From contig NZ_AP019711.1 of the NCBI RefSeq assembly GCF_010537335.1, forward strand, positions 1,116,001 to 1,180,000: a DNA stretch of 64,000 nucleotides. Direction: 5' to 3'. Source of the stretch: Amedibacterium intestinale (lineage in GTDB: Bacteria > Bacillota_I > Bacilli_A > Erysipelotrichales > Erysipelotrichaceae). Under the pieces are notes generated by a model that was not told the DNA's origin, made no database searches, and saw nothing but the letters and a program-made list of their open reading frames with translations. Below, piece after piece: positions 52,898 through 62,009 of the stretch (positions are counted from its first letter, which is position 1; every line of letters begins with the position of its first letter). Both the position numbers and the translations under genes were made by a program.

Positions 52898-53857
52898 TTA
52901 CACTAACAAGATCATAGACTTGCTGTTAACAAATCGTATTCTTCTTCCCTTAAAAACTTCATTTCCAAACACACCATCAAAAGTAAAACGATCAAACATA
53001 TCCACTGGTCCACTGATGGTATGTGTTAACCTGATTTTTGCACGATCTACATATACTTCTACATTCTTAAACATTTTCATCTGCATAGACTCCATGCCAT
53101 GCACACCAAAGCCTAGTCCCTTAACTTCCTGTTCCTCTTCCCAGCCATGTTTTCGCATACTGTCTTCCCCAAGCCAGCTTCGCTTTGATCCACTGTCAAA
53201 ACCAAAGGTCAAAACCTTTCCTTTTTCATCTTTCACAAGAAGAAATGGGAAATCTCCTGGAATCATATTTGGATTTGGAAAACGAAAGCGATTTTTCAAA
53301 ACTTTGCATTCATGAGCAATATCATCCAATTCAAAATCCAGGGTGGATAATACATCCCATCCTAAAAGACCATCAAAGGATAACATGTCTATATTGCCAA
53401 AGCGCAAAGAAAACGCATCCTGCGATAAAACGATCATTGCCTTGTTTCGATATGCGATACCACCAAACTGCATATCATCTATGACAATACTATCCAGATG
53501 TTTCTGTTTCCCACCTATGCTTCCTACTTCTATCGTCTGATTTTTCTTTTTCAAACCTAGTTTATCCAAGGTTTTCTGGCGAATCGTTGAAATTTGTGCT
53601 CCCGTATCCAGTATAAAATGACATAAGCAATGATTGATATATACAGGTACAACAAGCAAACCAAATAGATTACGTTTCATGGGAAGTGTAAATGTATCCT
53701 GATAAATTACTTTTTCCTCTTTTATACTTCCTAGTATACTTTCCCTTGCCTTTTGTATAGAATCTGAAAAACTTCCATTTCGTGTTATCTCCTGCCATTT
53801 TTGATAATCACAAGTATCTATAATACATGGTGATACACTTGTTACTTTACATCCCAT
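52898..53857 (-). CDS. Tandem retropepsin-like aspartic protease domain protein
   Basis: A 319-residue protein without signal peptide. From about residue 70 it has a clan AA aspartic-protease domain with active motif FILDTGAQIST and the later LLGWDVLSTLDFEL; a second half shows FGFDSGSKRSWL and GVFGNEVFKGRRIRFV. Two DTG/DSG halves in one chain mimic a two-lobed pepsin. Bacterial retropepsin-like proteins are mostly uncharacterised. AAGGAG lies before the ATG. It is divergent from the DUF4438 gene (82-base gap). Confidence 0.78.
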   Translation of the reverse strand: MGCKVTSVSPCIIDTCDYQKWQEITRNGSFSDSIQKARESILGSIKEEKVIYQDTFTLPMKRNLFGLLVVPVYINHCLCHFILDTGAQISTIRQKTLDKLGLKKKNQTIEVGSIGGKQKHLDSIVIDDMQFGGIAYRNKAMIVLSQDAFSLRFGNIDMLSFDGLLGWDVLSTLDFELDDIAHECKVLKNRFRFPNPNMIPGDFPFLLVKDEKGKVLTFGFDSGSKRSWLGEDSMRKHGWEEEQEVKGLGFGVHGMESMQMKMFKNVEVYVDRAKIRLTHTISGPVDMFDRFTFDGVFGNEVFKGRRIRFVNSKSMILLV

Positions 53858-53939
53858 AAAATCAACTCCTTGTTTAAGATTATATCACACTTTATGCTTG
53901 GATAATGATATAATTGAACCGATGAAAGGAGACGATATC

Positions 53940-54800
53940 ATGAAATTAAATAAGACCCAACTGCCAATCATGAGCGTACAGGGAAAAGTGGATCATCCTG
54001 GTATGAATGGAAATCCATCCCGTGCTGGGTATGATGGCTATTCCAGAATTCCTATGGCTACTGGAGGCATTACATATAATTATAAAATTGGAGATTCCTG
54101 CATGGGAATTGCGGGAGATCATATTGAACCGGGTGTAAGTTTAAAAAATCCAGCAGATAAAGAAAACAATGCTTTACAGGCATTCGCATGCATTGGAAAC
54201 AAGGCAAAAATTATCAGTGGCGATGCGAAAGGAAGATGTGGCTATGTTACCGGTAAACATGGCGGTATTGATCATGTCATGGTATATTTTGATGAAGAAA
54301 CACTTGATTTAATGACCTGTGATGATAAAGTGTTAATAAAAGCCTGTGGACAGGGATTAAAGATGCTTGATCATAAAGATATCTTTGTGATGAACATTGA
54401 TCCTGCTTTATTAGAAAACATGGCAATCCAAGATAAAAAAGACTATATAGAAGTACCTGTTGTAACTAGTGTTCCTGCTTACCTAATGGGAAGTGGATTA
54501 GGGAGTGCATCTACAATGCTTGGCGATTATGACATCATGACACAAGATAAAGAAGCAAACAAAACGTTTGGTATTGATAAACTTCGTTTTGGAGATATTG
54601 TCATGATTGAAGACCATGATAATAAAAATGGTCCACATTATAAACAAGGAGCCGTATCCATCGGTGTCATCGTACATTCTGACTCTTTCACAAGCGGACA
54701 TGGTCCAGGTGTAACAGTTATCTTAAGTGGTACAAAAGACAACATAAAACCAGTAATTAAGGAAGATGCGAATATCGCAAATTATCTTAATATCAAATAA
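53940..54800 (+). CDS. DUF4438 protein
   Basis: A 286-residue soluble protein of the DUF4438 family, recognised by the start KLNKTQLPIMSVQGKV, GIAGDHIEPGVS and the C-terminal HGPGVTVILSG block. Function unknown. The start at 53940 has AAAGGAG 8 bases upstream; an ATG at 53898 lacks one. Monocistronic, ending at a bidirectional terminator. Confidence 0.85.
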   Translation: MKLNKTQLPIMSVQGKVDHPGMNGNPSRAGYDGYSRIPMATGGITYNYKIGDSCMGIAGDHIEPGVSLKNPADKENNALQAFACIGNKAKIISGDAKGRCGYVTGKHGGIDHVMVYFDEETLDLMTCDDKVLIKACGQGLKMLDHKDIFVMNIDPALLENMAIQDKKDYIEVPVVTSVPAYLMGSGLGSASTMLGDYDIMTQDKEANKTFGIDKLRFGDIVMIEDHDNKNGPHYKQGAVSIGVIVHSDSFTSGHGPGVTVILSGTKDNIKPVIKEDANIANYLNIK

Positions 54801-54803
54801 CAC

Positions 54804-54850
54804 AGAGGATATGTATAAAATAAAAACTTATTTTGTACATTCCTCTTTTC
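54804..54850. terminator. Bidirectional terminator
   Basis: A long imperfect hairpin of about 20 bp from AGAGGATATGTA to TACATTCCTCTT around an AAAC loop, between convergent genes. Confidence 0.7.
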
Positions 54851-54852
54851 AT

Positions 54853-55620
54853 TTAAAAAATTTCCAATACAATACTCTTATCTTTATTTCCTTTATCTAA
54901 GGATTCCAAACGAAAAACAAGATTATCATCTAAATCCTTTCTTTCTAGATTTGAATATGTTTTTGTTTTTCCATCCTTTCCATCTATTGTTATATTATAT
55001 ACTTCTATCTGCAACCCCTTTTTATCAAAATATTTTTGCAGCATTTTAGCTTCTTGAACAGCCTGTGCAAGACTAGTTGAAACATCTACATGCAAACCAA
55101 ACGTAAGAGGAATATCTTTAAAACTCTCAATTTCATATTCATCATTATTGTTATATTTTAATTTTAAATACGCACTTGTTTCCTTTGTGTTTAATTCACC
55201 AATCACAACATGATGTTCTTTAGGTAATAGATTTTGAGTAAGAATTTCCATTTCCTTTTGAAATTCATCTATAAAACGCATAACCATATTATCTTCATTC
55301 TCAATATTTGAAAAGCTATCCTCTACCTTTTCAAAAGTAGTCCAGCTAATTGTAAAGTGCTCATCTTCTCCATCTTTACACAATTCCATCGTATAGAATG
55401 TTTTCCCCTCAATATCCTTGCTTGCATAATCAGTAGAGACTTCTATAACTTTATAACCTTGAGCACCTTGAATCCCTTTTAAATGCTGGTTCATCAAAAA
55501 TCTTCCTAAAACCTCATGAGATAAAGAACTGCATAACATACAGACAAGAAAAAGAAAAATCCCCCCGCCAACAACAATAGATTTCCATCTTTTTTGTATA
55601 AATATCTTCACTTTCTTCAT
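54853..55620 (-). CDS. Unknown membrane-anchored protein
   Basis: A 255-residue protein with a short basic N-terminus, one membrane helix (about 15-33) and an extracytoplasmic part with alternating beta-strands and charged stretches. No family is recognised. The start at 55620 has AAAGGAGG 10 bases upstream. Monocistronic. Confidence 0.75.
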   Translation of the reverse strand: MKKVKIFIQKRWKSIVVGGGIFLFLVCMLCSSLSHEVLGRFLMNQHLKGIQGAQGYKVIEVSTDYASKDIEGKTFYTMELCKDGEDEHFTISWTTFEKVEDSFSNIENEDNMVMRFIDEFQKEMEILTQNLLPKEHHVVIGELNTKETSAYLKLKYNNNDEYEIESFKDIPLTFGLHVDVSTSLAQAVQEAKMLQKYFDKKGLQIEVYNITIDGKDGKTKTYSNLERKDLDDNLVFRLESLDKGNKDKSIVLEIF

Positions 55621-55722
55621 AATATAGCTTCCTCCTTTAAGCATGTATATTATAAAATTTATAAAGTGATGATCTATAAACATTACATAAATATTTGCTT
55701 AAGAAATCTTCCATAGTTACAT

Positions 55723-55765
55723 AAAAAAAGATGAACTTTCCAGTTTAGAAAGATCATCTTTTTTT
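55723..55765 (-). terminator. Terminator behind the BI-1-family gene
   Basis: Stem AAAAAAAGATGA/TCATCTTTTTTT with inner CTTTC/GAAAG, strong T tail. Confidence 0.85.
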
Positions 55766-55772
55766 GTTGCGA

Positions 55773-56474
55773 TTAATCTCTATTTCCTAACATACGTAAA
55801 ATATAAAGGAAGATATTAATAAAATCAAGATATAACTCAAATGCAGAATAAATCGATATCTTTTTCAGCATTGTTTCATCATGCTCAAATTGAAAATACA
55901 AGGCTTTTACTTTCTGTGCATCATAAGCACATAAACCTGTAAAGATAAGTAGTCCTATGAAAGACATAACCATTGTATTTGTATCAATGTTAAATAACAT
56001 CATCACAACAGAAGCAATAAAAAATGTTAATAAAGCACCAAACAACAATGGTCCAAAGCGCAGTAAATTCATCTTTGTTCTTGTACCAATTACAATCAAG
56101 CTTCCAAAGTATACCAAGCTAACTAAAAAAGCAATGGAAATAGAACCAAGATCATATGCAAATGCTAAAGTAGAAAGTGTAATACCAAGCAATGCTGCAT
56201 ATGTGAAAAATAATATTTTGGCAGTTACCGTTGATAATTTATGGAGTCTAGCTCCAAACATAACCGCAACCACAAGCTGCACAATTAATAATACAGTAGA
56301 AAAAAATGGAATTGAAAATAAAGTAAACAGCATTCCTGTTTGAACTAACAAAAATGCAGATACAAAAGATACAAGGACACCTGCCATCATCCACATATAC
56401 GTATGAACAATATGTGTCTGCAAGGTTGTTCCACCTATCGTTCTTTGAAATTCTAAATCATGATTATCATACAT
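55773..56474 (-). CDS. Bax inhibitor-1 family membrane protein
   Basis: A 233-residue protein with seven membrane helices and the BI-1 patterns TYMWMMAGVLVSF near the start and GLLIFTGLCAYDAQKVK with the conserved Asp, then FELYLDFINIFLYILRMLG. Bacterial members (YccA/YetJ) can act as pH-dependent Ca2+ leak channels or modulate FtsH. GGAGG lies before the ATG. It follows the 275-residue unknown gene by 30 bases. Confidence 0.9.
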   Translation of the reverse strand: MYDNHDLEFQRTIGGTTLQTHIVHTYMWMMAGVLVSFVSAFLLVQTGMLFTLFSIPFFSTVLLIVQLVVAVMFGARLHKLSTVTAKILFFTYAALLGITLSTLAFAYDLGSISIAFLVSLVYFGSLIVIGTRTKMNLLRFGPLLFGALLTFFIASVVMMLFNIDTNTMVMSFIGLLIFTGLCAYDAQKVKALYFQFEHDETMLKKISIYSAFELYLDFINIFLYILRMLGNRD

Positions 56475-56504
56475 AGTAAACGCCTCCTTTATTTAGTATT
56501 TCTA

Positions 56505-57332
56505 TTATCCTTCTTGTTCATCACGTTGAATTTGACGAATAATTTCATAAGAATCACTTTCTTCATCTAACAAAGATTCATACTTTTTAAATATACGAAG
56601 TGTTTTTTCTACATCATCATCGATATAAGCCAAACCATAATGCAATACGACTTCTGTTTTATCACGATATGTTTTCAACATATCCAAAAACATCTTTTCT
56701 CCTTTTGAAGAATGCATTGCGACATAAGCCTGTGCCTGTTCATAGAAAAGCATCATTTTAACCATTTCACTAGTATTTGTAAAAACCTGAAGATACTTCT
56801 CTACAAACTTTACAATTCGCTCATACAAAGAAGCATCATTTCTTCCTTCCTGCATCATAATATCCAGCATATATGCCAAAGTACCAAGCATATCCATACC
56901 ATCATTCACTCTATATACCAGACCCTCTAAAGAAGTTTCTTGAAACTGCTTAGCACTTTTCATTAAGCTTCTAAACAATGTTTCCATATCATCAATTTTT
57001 TTATTCTCAGGTATTTGTTGATCTAACAGTTCACTTAATGCATGTGAAATTTTTCCATAATGCTGAAAAGAAAATTTCTCTCTATTTGCTATTTCAAGCA
57101 CTGCTTCATCTACAAAATCAATAGAATAACAGCTATCTGTATCATCGATCTTACATTCTTCAAATATTTTATCGCTAACACTTAAGTCATTTAATGTATT
57201 TGCTAATTCGTTATAAATCCTTTCATAACTCCAAGTACATCCAAGTTCTTTTAAATGCCTGCAAATTTCTTCTTTTGACATCTGTTTTAACTGTTCACAT
57301 GCTATTGAAAATGCTACTTTTTCTTTTGCCAT
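56505..57332 (-). CDS. Unknown cytosolic protein
   Basis: A 275-residue, mostly helical, acidic protein. It has no signal peptide or membrane helix. The second half (ASLYERIVKFVEKYLQVF ... HYGLAYIDDDVEKTLRIF) looks like helical repeats. No family is recognised. GAGGTG lies before the ATG at 57332. It shares a transcript with the BI-1-like gene downstream. Confidence 0.75.
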   Translation of the reverse strand: MAKEKVAFSIACEQLKQMSKEEICRHLKELGCTWSYERIYNELANTLNDLSVSDKIFEECKIDDTDSCYSIDFVDEAVLEIANREKFSFQHYGKISHALSELLDQQIPENKKIDDMETLFRSLMKSAKQFQETSLEGLVYRVNDGMDMLGTLAYMLDIMMQEGRNDASLYERIVKFVEKYLQVFTNTSEMVKMMLFYEQAQAYVAMHSSKGEKMFLDMLKTYRDKTEVVLHYGLAYIDDDVEKTLRIFKKYESLLDEESDSYEIIRQIQRDEQEG

Positions 57333-57384
57333 ACAACACCTCATTTATTATCATATTTACAGTATCATTTTTTTTAATTATTTA

Positions 57385-57416
57385 CAAGAAATAAACCTTG
57401 CGTATGTTACACAAGG
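57385..57416 (-). terminator. Terminator of the threonine dehydratase gene
   Basis: Stem CCTTG/CAAGG with an 11-base loop and TTTATTTCTTG tail on the minus strand. Modest stem. Confidence 0.5.
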
Positions 57417-57423
57417 CTCTTTT

Positions 57424-58623
57424 TTATATTTTTTCTACAAGATGTGGCTGGTATCCATTTTCTTCCAGCAAGTTTAAAACTTCCTGAATATGTTCATGGC
57501 TATTTGTTTCGATTACCATCCCAACCCTACACTGATTCGCAAGAATTCCCGGTTGAGAACGATTATGTTCTATAGATATGATATTCACATTACAGGATGC
57601 AATTAAATCAATGACACGACTTAAATTTCCTGGCTTATCAATAACATTTAGATTTAAAATAGCTTTTCTTCCTGTTTTTATTAAACCTAAATCAATAATC
57701 TTACTTAATAGATTTACATCGATATTTCCCCCGGATAAAACACTGACAACTTTATGTCCTTCCATATCTACTTTCCCAAACATAGCTGCCGCAACACTTG
57801 TTGCCCCAGCACCTTCTGCTACCATTTTCATTTTTTCCAGCAATACCAAAATCGCAGCAGCAATTTCTTCTTCGCTTACCGTTACTACTTCATCTACATA
57901 TTTCTGACACATTGCATACGTTAAATCCCCTGGAGTTTTTACCGCAATTCCATCTGCAATCGTAGAAACAGAATCTAATGTTATCATTTTATTTTCTTCC
58001 AAGGATTTTTTCATACTTGGCGCATTTTCTGCCTGAACACCAATGACACGACAATCTGGTTTTAAAGATTTAATGGCACATGCAATTCCGCTTATTAATC
58101 CACCACCACCAATTGGCACGATTACGGTATCTGCATCTGGCATTCTTTCTAAAATTTCCAAACCAATCGTTCCTTGTCCTGCCATAACATCTTCATCATT
58201 AAAAGGTTCAATAAAGACTGCACCGGTAATTTCCTGTAAATTCTTTGCATATGCATAGGCATCATTAAAAGTATCTCCCTGCAGTTCCACATCTACTCCA
58301 TAAGAACGTGTAGCTTCAATCTTGGATAATGGGGCAGTTTTTGGCATAACAATCGTTCCTTTAATCCCCATTTTCATACAGGCATAGGCAACTCCCTGTG
58401 CATGGTTTCCTGCACTAGCCGCAATAACCCCTTTTGCTTTTTCCTCTTCACTTAATTTTGATAATTTATAATATGCTCCACGCAACTTAAAAGCACCTGT
58501 TCCCTGTAAATTCTCAGCTTTGATCCATAAATTATCATGAATCTTTGTCGCATGAACAATTGGTGTTTTACTTGTAATATCATTTAATACAACTTTTGCA
58601 TCTTCAATTCTAGTGATATCCAT
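57424..58623 (-). CDS. ilvA: Threonine dehydratase (single ACT domain)
   Basis: PLP enzyme that deaminates threonine to 2-oxobutanoate, the first step to isoleucine or a catabolic step. The 399-residue protein has the PLP lysine in GAFKLRGAYYKL, AASAGNHAQGVAYA, the phosphate loop PIGGGGLISG and one C-terminal ACT domain (about 325-399). The short form with one ACT domain is typical of Firmicutes and may be biosynthetic or catabolic. GGAGG lies 8 bases before the ATG at 58623. Monocistronic, no leucine-family genes nearby. Confidence 0.92.
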   Translation of the reverse strand: MDITRIEDAKVVLNDITSKTPIVHATKIHDNLWIKAENLQGTGAFKLRGAYYKLSKLSEEEKAKGVIAASAGNHAQGVAYACMKMGIKGTIVMPKTAPLSKIEATRSYGVDVELQGDTFNDAYAYAKNLQEITGAVFIEPFNDEDVMAGQGTIGLEILERMPDADTVIVPIGGGGLISGIACAIKSLKPDCRVIGVQAENAPSMKKSLEENKMITLDSVSTIADGIAVKTPGDLTYAMCQKYVDEVVTVSEEEIAAAILVLLEKMKMVAEGAGATSVAAAMFGKVDMEGHKVVSVLSGGNIDVNLLSKIIDLGLIKTGRKAILNLNVIDKPGNLSRVIDLIASCNVNIISIEHNRSQPGILANQCRVGMVIETNSHEHIQEVLNLLEENGYQPHLVEKI

Positions 58624-58742
58624 ACTTCTATCCTCCATATGATTCTGCTTCTATTTTACACTGGAAAAGAAAATATGAAAAGGCTTTTTTCTATTATTTA
58701 GAAACACTTTTATATAAATGTTCATAAATCATAAACATTTGA

Positions 58743-58776
58743 ATAAAAAAGAAAGATGTTTCTTACGAAACATCCT
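58743..58776 (-). terminator. Terminator of the PEPCK/HPrK-like gene
   Basis: Stem GATGTTTC/GAAACATC with a 4-base loop, T-rich tail, overlapping the stop codon. Confidence 0.8.
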
Positions 58777-60472
58777 AATCTTTTTCAATAAACTCTAGTA
58801 ACTGTTTTGCGGCAAGATTTATGCCATCTCTATTTTCTTTACTTAATCCCAAGTGCGTATAAATCTCTCCAACAAAGACACCGTTATCGCGTAATGCTTT
58901 AAACATTTTATCAATTAAAGGATCACATACTTCCTGCTGCTGCATTGGTCCAAATGGATTCGCAAAATAGGTAGTAGATATACCAACTTCCTGCGTTGTT
59001 CCTTTCGCCATACGTTTTCCTTCAACACAAGTAGCCTTTGCATCTTCAATATTATCAAAACGATGAAGTCCTAATTTATCATCATAGTTATTTGCATAAG
59101 CAAACAAGTCAATACGATGGTTCATCGCAACAATCTCATAAGGAGCAGCTGGTGTAATAACACGTGCATTGTTGCTGGATTCTGGATTCATGAAAATAGA
59201 ACGGTCCATATCACGATATGGAGTACCTGGATCTAAATCGTCCAAACGAATAAAGGCACCGATTTCTGTTCCCTGACCATAAGGAATACCATCTTCCAAA
59301 TGAATTGTTCCCATATCATCAAAAACAACCTCGATATCTTTAATAACATCTTTTCCCGCAATCTTTAAGGCTTCAATAGATTCTGATTTTCCAGCACCAG
59401 AATCTCCCATCAACATGATCCCTTTACGTTTTCCATTTTTTAAAGTAATATTCACAAATGCCCCATGAATTGGAAGCCATCCATGCTGCATCTTACGAAC
59501 ATTATGAAGCGTTAAAGACATTTTCTTTAAATATCCAAAATATTCAATGCGCTCATTATAACTTACACAACCAATCCAGATATCTTCTTCTTTATCATAA
59601 TGGAATGTTGTCTGGTCTTTTCCATCTTCATTTCCAAACAAACAGATCAAATCCGGTTTTTTACGACATTCATCAACCGTTGCCAATTCAAACAGGTTTC
59701 CTAAAGAAACTGCTGAAGAAATAAAATCCCGATGGAAATAAACAAAAGCCAGCAAACTTCCGATTTTACATGGATAACAGAACCATGTGTCTTTATCTCC
59801 GCTAAACTCATGAATTGGATTGTTTTCTGTTTCTGTAAACATTCCTGTACGTTTATTTGATTTTGGATGCAAAATCATTGGAGTTCTCAGCATAACTGAA
59901 GTAATGAATGGAATATCCTTTAATGCTGCATACGTATCAGACAATTTAACATTTAAATTCTGCACAGAAATTGCCGCATTCGTACCAGCCTGCATCTGAC
60001 GATATACTCGATTTTTTCGTCCCATGATTTCTTCTTCCAAAGAACGGTATACTGCTAGAATTAAATTATTAAAATTAGAATCTGCCTGTACAAAACTTAA
60101 ATCCTGTAAAGCATTCCCACTTCCACTATGGATAACAGAAAATCTTTGATGTCGTTTCCAAAAGTTGTACATTTCTTCAATAAGTTCCAACAAACGACCT
60201 TTATCATGTAAATAAGGTGATTCAATTTCATCAATTTTAAAAATTCTTAACATACGGAATAATTTAATTAATTCTACTGTAGATTCTCGTGCTGTTTTCC
60301 CATTAATTACATAGTAGTATAAATCTTCATCTGCTTCTTTTAAATAATCAATGAAGTTATGCACATAATTAGAAAACGTACTAGACTTTAAAAGCTGTTC
60401 CGGATTTCTTGCATATCCTGCACTATAATTTAAAATAGCGAGTTCCTTGTTTAAATATAAAGTTTCTTTCAT
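58775..60472 (-). CDS. P-loop protein of the PEP carboxykinase/HPr kinase superfamily
   Basis: A 565-residue soluble protein. At about residue 352-365 it has the P-loop MLMGDSGAGKSES, the form shared by HPr kinases and ATP-type PEP carboxykinases, followed by FDDMGTIHLEDG, which supplies the metal-binding acidic residues. The length fits a PEP carboxykinase (oxaloacetate to PEP), but the first 330 residues are not clearly recognisable and the kinase-like alternative is open. AAGGAG lies before the ATG. The leader contains three TTATCG repeats. Confidence 0.65.
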   Translation of the reverse strand: MKETLYLNKELAILNYSAGYARNPEQLLKSSTFSNYVHNFIDYLKEADEDLYYYVINGKTARESTVELIKLFRMLRIFKIDEIESPYLHDKGRLLELIEEMYNFWKRHQRFSVIHSGSGNALQDLSFVQADSNFNNLILAVYRSLEEEIMGRKNRVYRQMQAGTNAAISVQNLNVKLSDTYAALKDIPFITSVMLRTPMILHPKSNKRTGMFTETENNPIHEFSGDKDTWFCYPCKIGSLLAFVYFHRDFISSAVSLGNLFELATVDECRKKPDLICLFGNEDGKDQTTFHYDKEEDIWIGCVSYNERIEYFGYLKKMSLTLHNVRKMQHGWLPIHGAFVNITLKNGKRKGIMLMGDSGAGKSESIEALKIAGKDVIKDIEVVFDDMGTIHLEDGIPYGQGTEIGAFIRLDDLDPGTPYRDMDRSIFMNPESSNNARVITPAAPYEIVAMNHRIDLFAYANNYDDKLGLHRFDNIEDAKATCVEGKRMAKGTTQEVGISTTYFANPFGPMQQQEVCDPLIDKMFKALRDNGVFVGEIYTHLGLSKENRDGINLAAKQLLEFIEKD

Positions 60473-60491
60473 TTTGTTCTGCTCCTTTCGC

Positions 60492-60530
60492 TTATCGCGT
60501 TATCGCAAAATAGGGCAAAGGCCTTATCGA
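60492..60530. promoter_or_regulatory. Direct repeats in the leader of the PEPCK/HPrK-like gene
   Basis: TTATCGC at 60492-60498 and 60500-60506 and TTATCGA at 60524-60530, between a TATAAT-like -10 (minus strand) and the ribosome site. Possible operator. Confidence 0.3.
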
Positions 60531-60632
60531 CTATATTATACTATAGGTATAGTAAATAAGAAAGAAAAACTGTTTTCAAGGTTCATCATTTTTGTTTCAT
60601 TTAACAATCATTTGTTTCATAAAAATCAGATT

Positions 60633-61070
60633 TTATTGTTTATCATCTTTCTGCTTTTTTTCCAGTAATGTATTATATATATCTTTTGTTTCTTCTTCAC
60701 TTTTTTCATTAAAGATAATCGTTTCTTCATCTGTATACATAACAACAAAATATTTTTCATGATAATATACATACGCTCTGCATTGACCTATATCTTTAAA
60801 ATCTGCATCGCCGGAAAAATATCCATTATTCGAAAAACCCGCTCCTTTTTTTCCACCATGTATTTCAAAATCATCCAAATATTCAACTTTATTAATTTCA
60901 TCAAAGTCCACTGTATCATGAATAAATCCATCTAATTGTATAGATTCATTACTTATATTAATTTTAGCGCTCATATCTTGCATAGAAAAAAGAAATATAG
61001 CTGCGAAAACAATGAAAAACCCTATTCCAAAAATAAAAATACCAATAATTTTATACGTTTCTTCTTTCAT
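60633..61070 (-). CDS. Small membrane protein with PH-like domain
   Basis: A 145-residue protein. One membrane helix (about 8-30) is followed by a beta-rich part with a short strand pattern like bacterial PH domains (ISNESIQLDGF, FDEINKVEYLDDF, YFVVMYTDEETIIFN) and a charged C-terminal helix. Function unknown. AAGGAAG lies before the ATG. Confidence 0.72.
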   Translation of the reverse strand: MKEETYKIIGIFIFGIGFFIVFAAIFLFSMQDMSAKINISNESIQLDGFIHDTVDFDEINKVEYLDDFEIHGGKKGAGFSNNGYFSGDADFKDIGQCRAYVYYHEKYFVVMYTDEETIIFNEKSEEETKDIYNTLLEKKQKDDKQ

Positions 61071-61148
61071 ATTTCATCATCTTCCTTTCTTTTGAAAGAA
61101 GATACACTATCTTATCTATAATGATATCACAAAGAAATACTGTTTCAA

Positions 61149-61177
61149 TATAAAAAGACAGGCACAAGACCTGTCTG
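61149..61177 (-). terminator. Original terminator of proS, now separated from it
   Basis: Stem AGACAGG/CCTGTCT with a 7-base loop followed by TTTTTATAT on the minus strand. Without the ISL3 element it would start a few bases behind the proS stop codon. Confidence 0.75.
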
Positions 61178-61185
61178 AATTTATT
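61178..61185. repeat. Left target duplication of the ISL3 element
   Basis: AATTTATT, identical to 63693-63700. Confidence 0.8.
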
Positions 61186-61268
61186 GGTAATCTAAAATTA
61201 CGTGGTGTTTGAAAGGACAACACTTTATGCTGTGGTCTTAGTGACTGCAGCTTTTTTCATGCTCTCAT

Positions 61269-61282
61269 CATCTTTGGGGTAC
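61269..61282 (+). repeat. 14-base direct repeat near the ISL3 left end
   Basis: CATCTTTGGGGTAC, identical and in the same orientation at 63617-63630. Confidence 0.8.
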
Positions 61283-61352
61283 CTTTTCTGATATTTCCTC
61301 ATTATTTCGATCATCATTTATGTTATCATATCTTTAAATCAATATATAAAAA

Positions 61353-61392
61353 AAGTAAGAACCACAAAGTTTAGCGACCTAGGTTCTTACTT
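61353..61392. other. Hairpin before the first ISL3 gene
   Basis: Perfect 11-bp stem AAGTAAGAACC/GGTTCTTACTT with an 18-base loop, 20 bases before the first ATG. Could block transcription or translation entering from outside. Confidence 0.5.
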
Positions 61393-61411
61393 ACCCAAAG
61401 TAGGCATCTTT

Positions 61412-61891
61412 ATGATAACATTTAATAACTTTTCTCTCAAGTACATATCTCAAAAATCTTATGACGACTATATTTCTAAGATCGAACTTTCTTCCATCAC
61501 ATGTCCATGCTGTTCTCATCTTGGATTTCATTTTCATGCTTATTATAAAAGATCTTTACTTACACATAATGGTATTATTACCTTAAAGATATGCAGGATT
61601 ATTTGTCCTCACTGTCACAAGACTCACGCCATCCTTCCTGTTTCTTTAATTCCTTACACCAGACTCCTGGCTTCTGATGTAATAGAAATCATTCTCGATC
61701 ACGATACTGATAAAGATCATTCTAACCTTTTTCTTGATCCAGTTTACTTTTACTCCATCTTTCATCGATATCATTCCTTTTTACTGAATATTTCCTATTT
61801 CCCTTCAATTACTGATTTTTTCGTCTTTCATATTCATAGATTTCATAGAAATTTTGCTCAGTTGCGCGGCTTTCTTTTCATTCCCACATAG
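61412..61891 (+). CDS. ISL3-associated zinc-finger-like protein (DUF6431 type)
   Basis: A 159-residue protein with two CxxC pairs, CPCCSHLGFHFH (about residue 31) and CPHCHKTH (about 69), resembling the separate zinc-binding module encoded in front of some ISL3 transposases. It probably helps bind the IS ends. The ribosome site is weak. The last third is rich in F, H and Y. Alternative: a decayed N-terminal piece of a transposase. Confidence 0.65.
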   Translation: MITFNNFSLKYISQKSYDDYISKIELSSITCPCCSHLGFHFHAYYKRSLLTHNGIITLKICRIICPHCHKTHAILPVSLIPYTRLLASDVIEIILDHDTDKDHSNLFLDPVYFYSIFHRYHSFLLNISYFPSITDFFVFHIHRFHRNFAQLRGFLFIPT

Positions 61892-62009
61892 GATTCCTTT
61901 CCTGCCTTCCATTTTGCCTTCATAATGACACTGTAATGATCATTATAGACTGGAGGTTGATGAAAACATCCATTGTATTTTCAGTTCTTGATGTTTTCTT
62001 TTGATTTTT

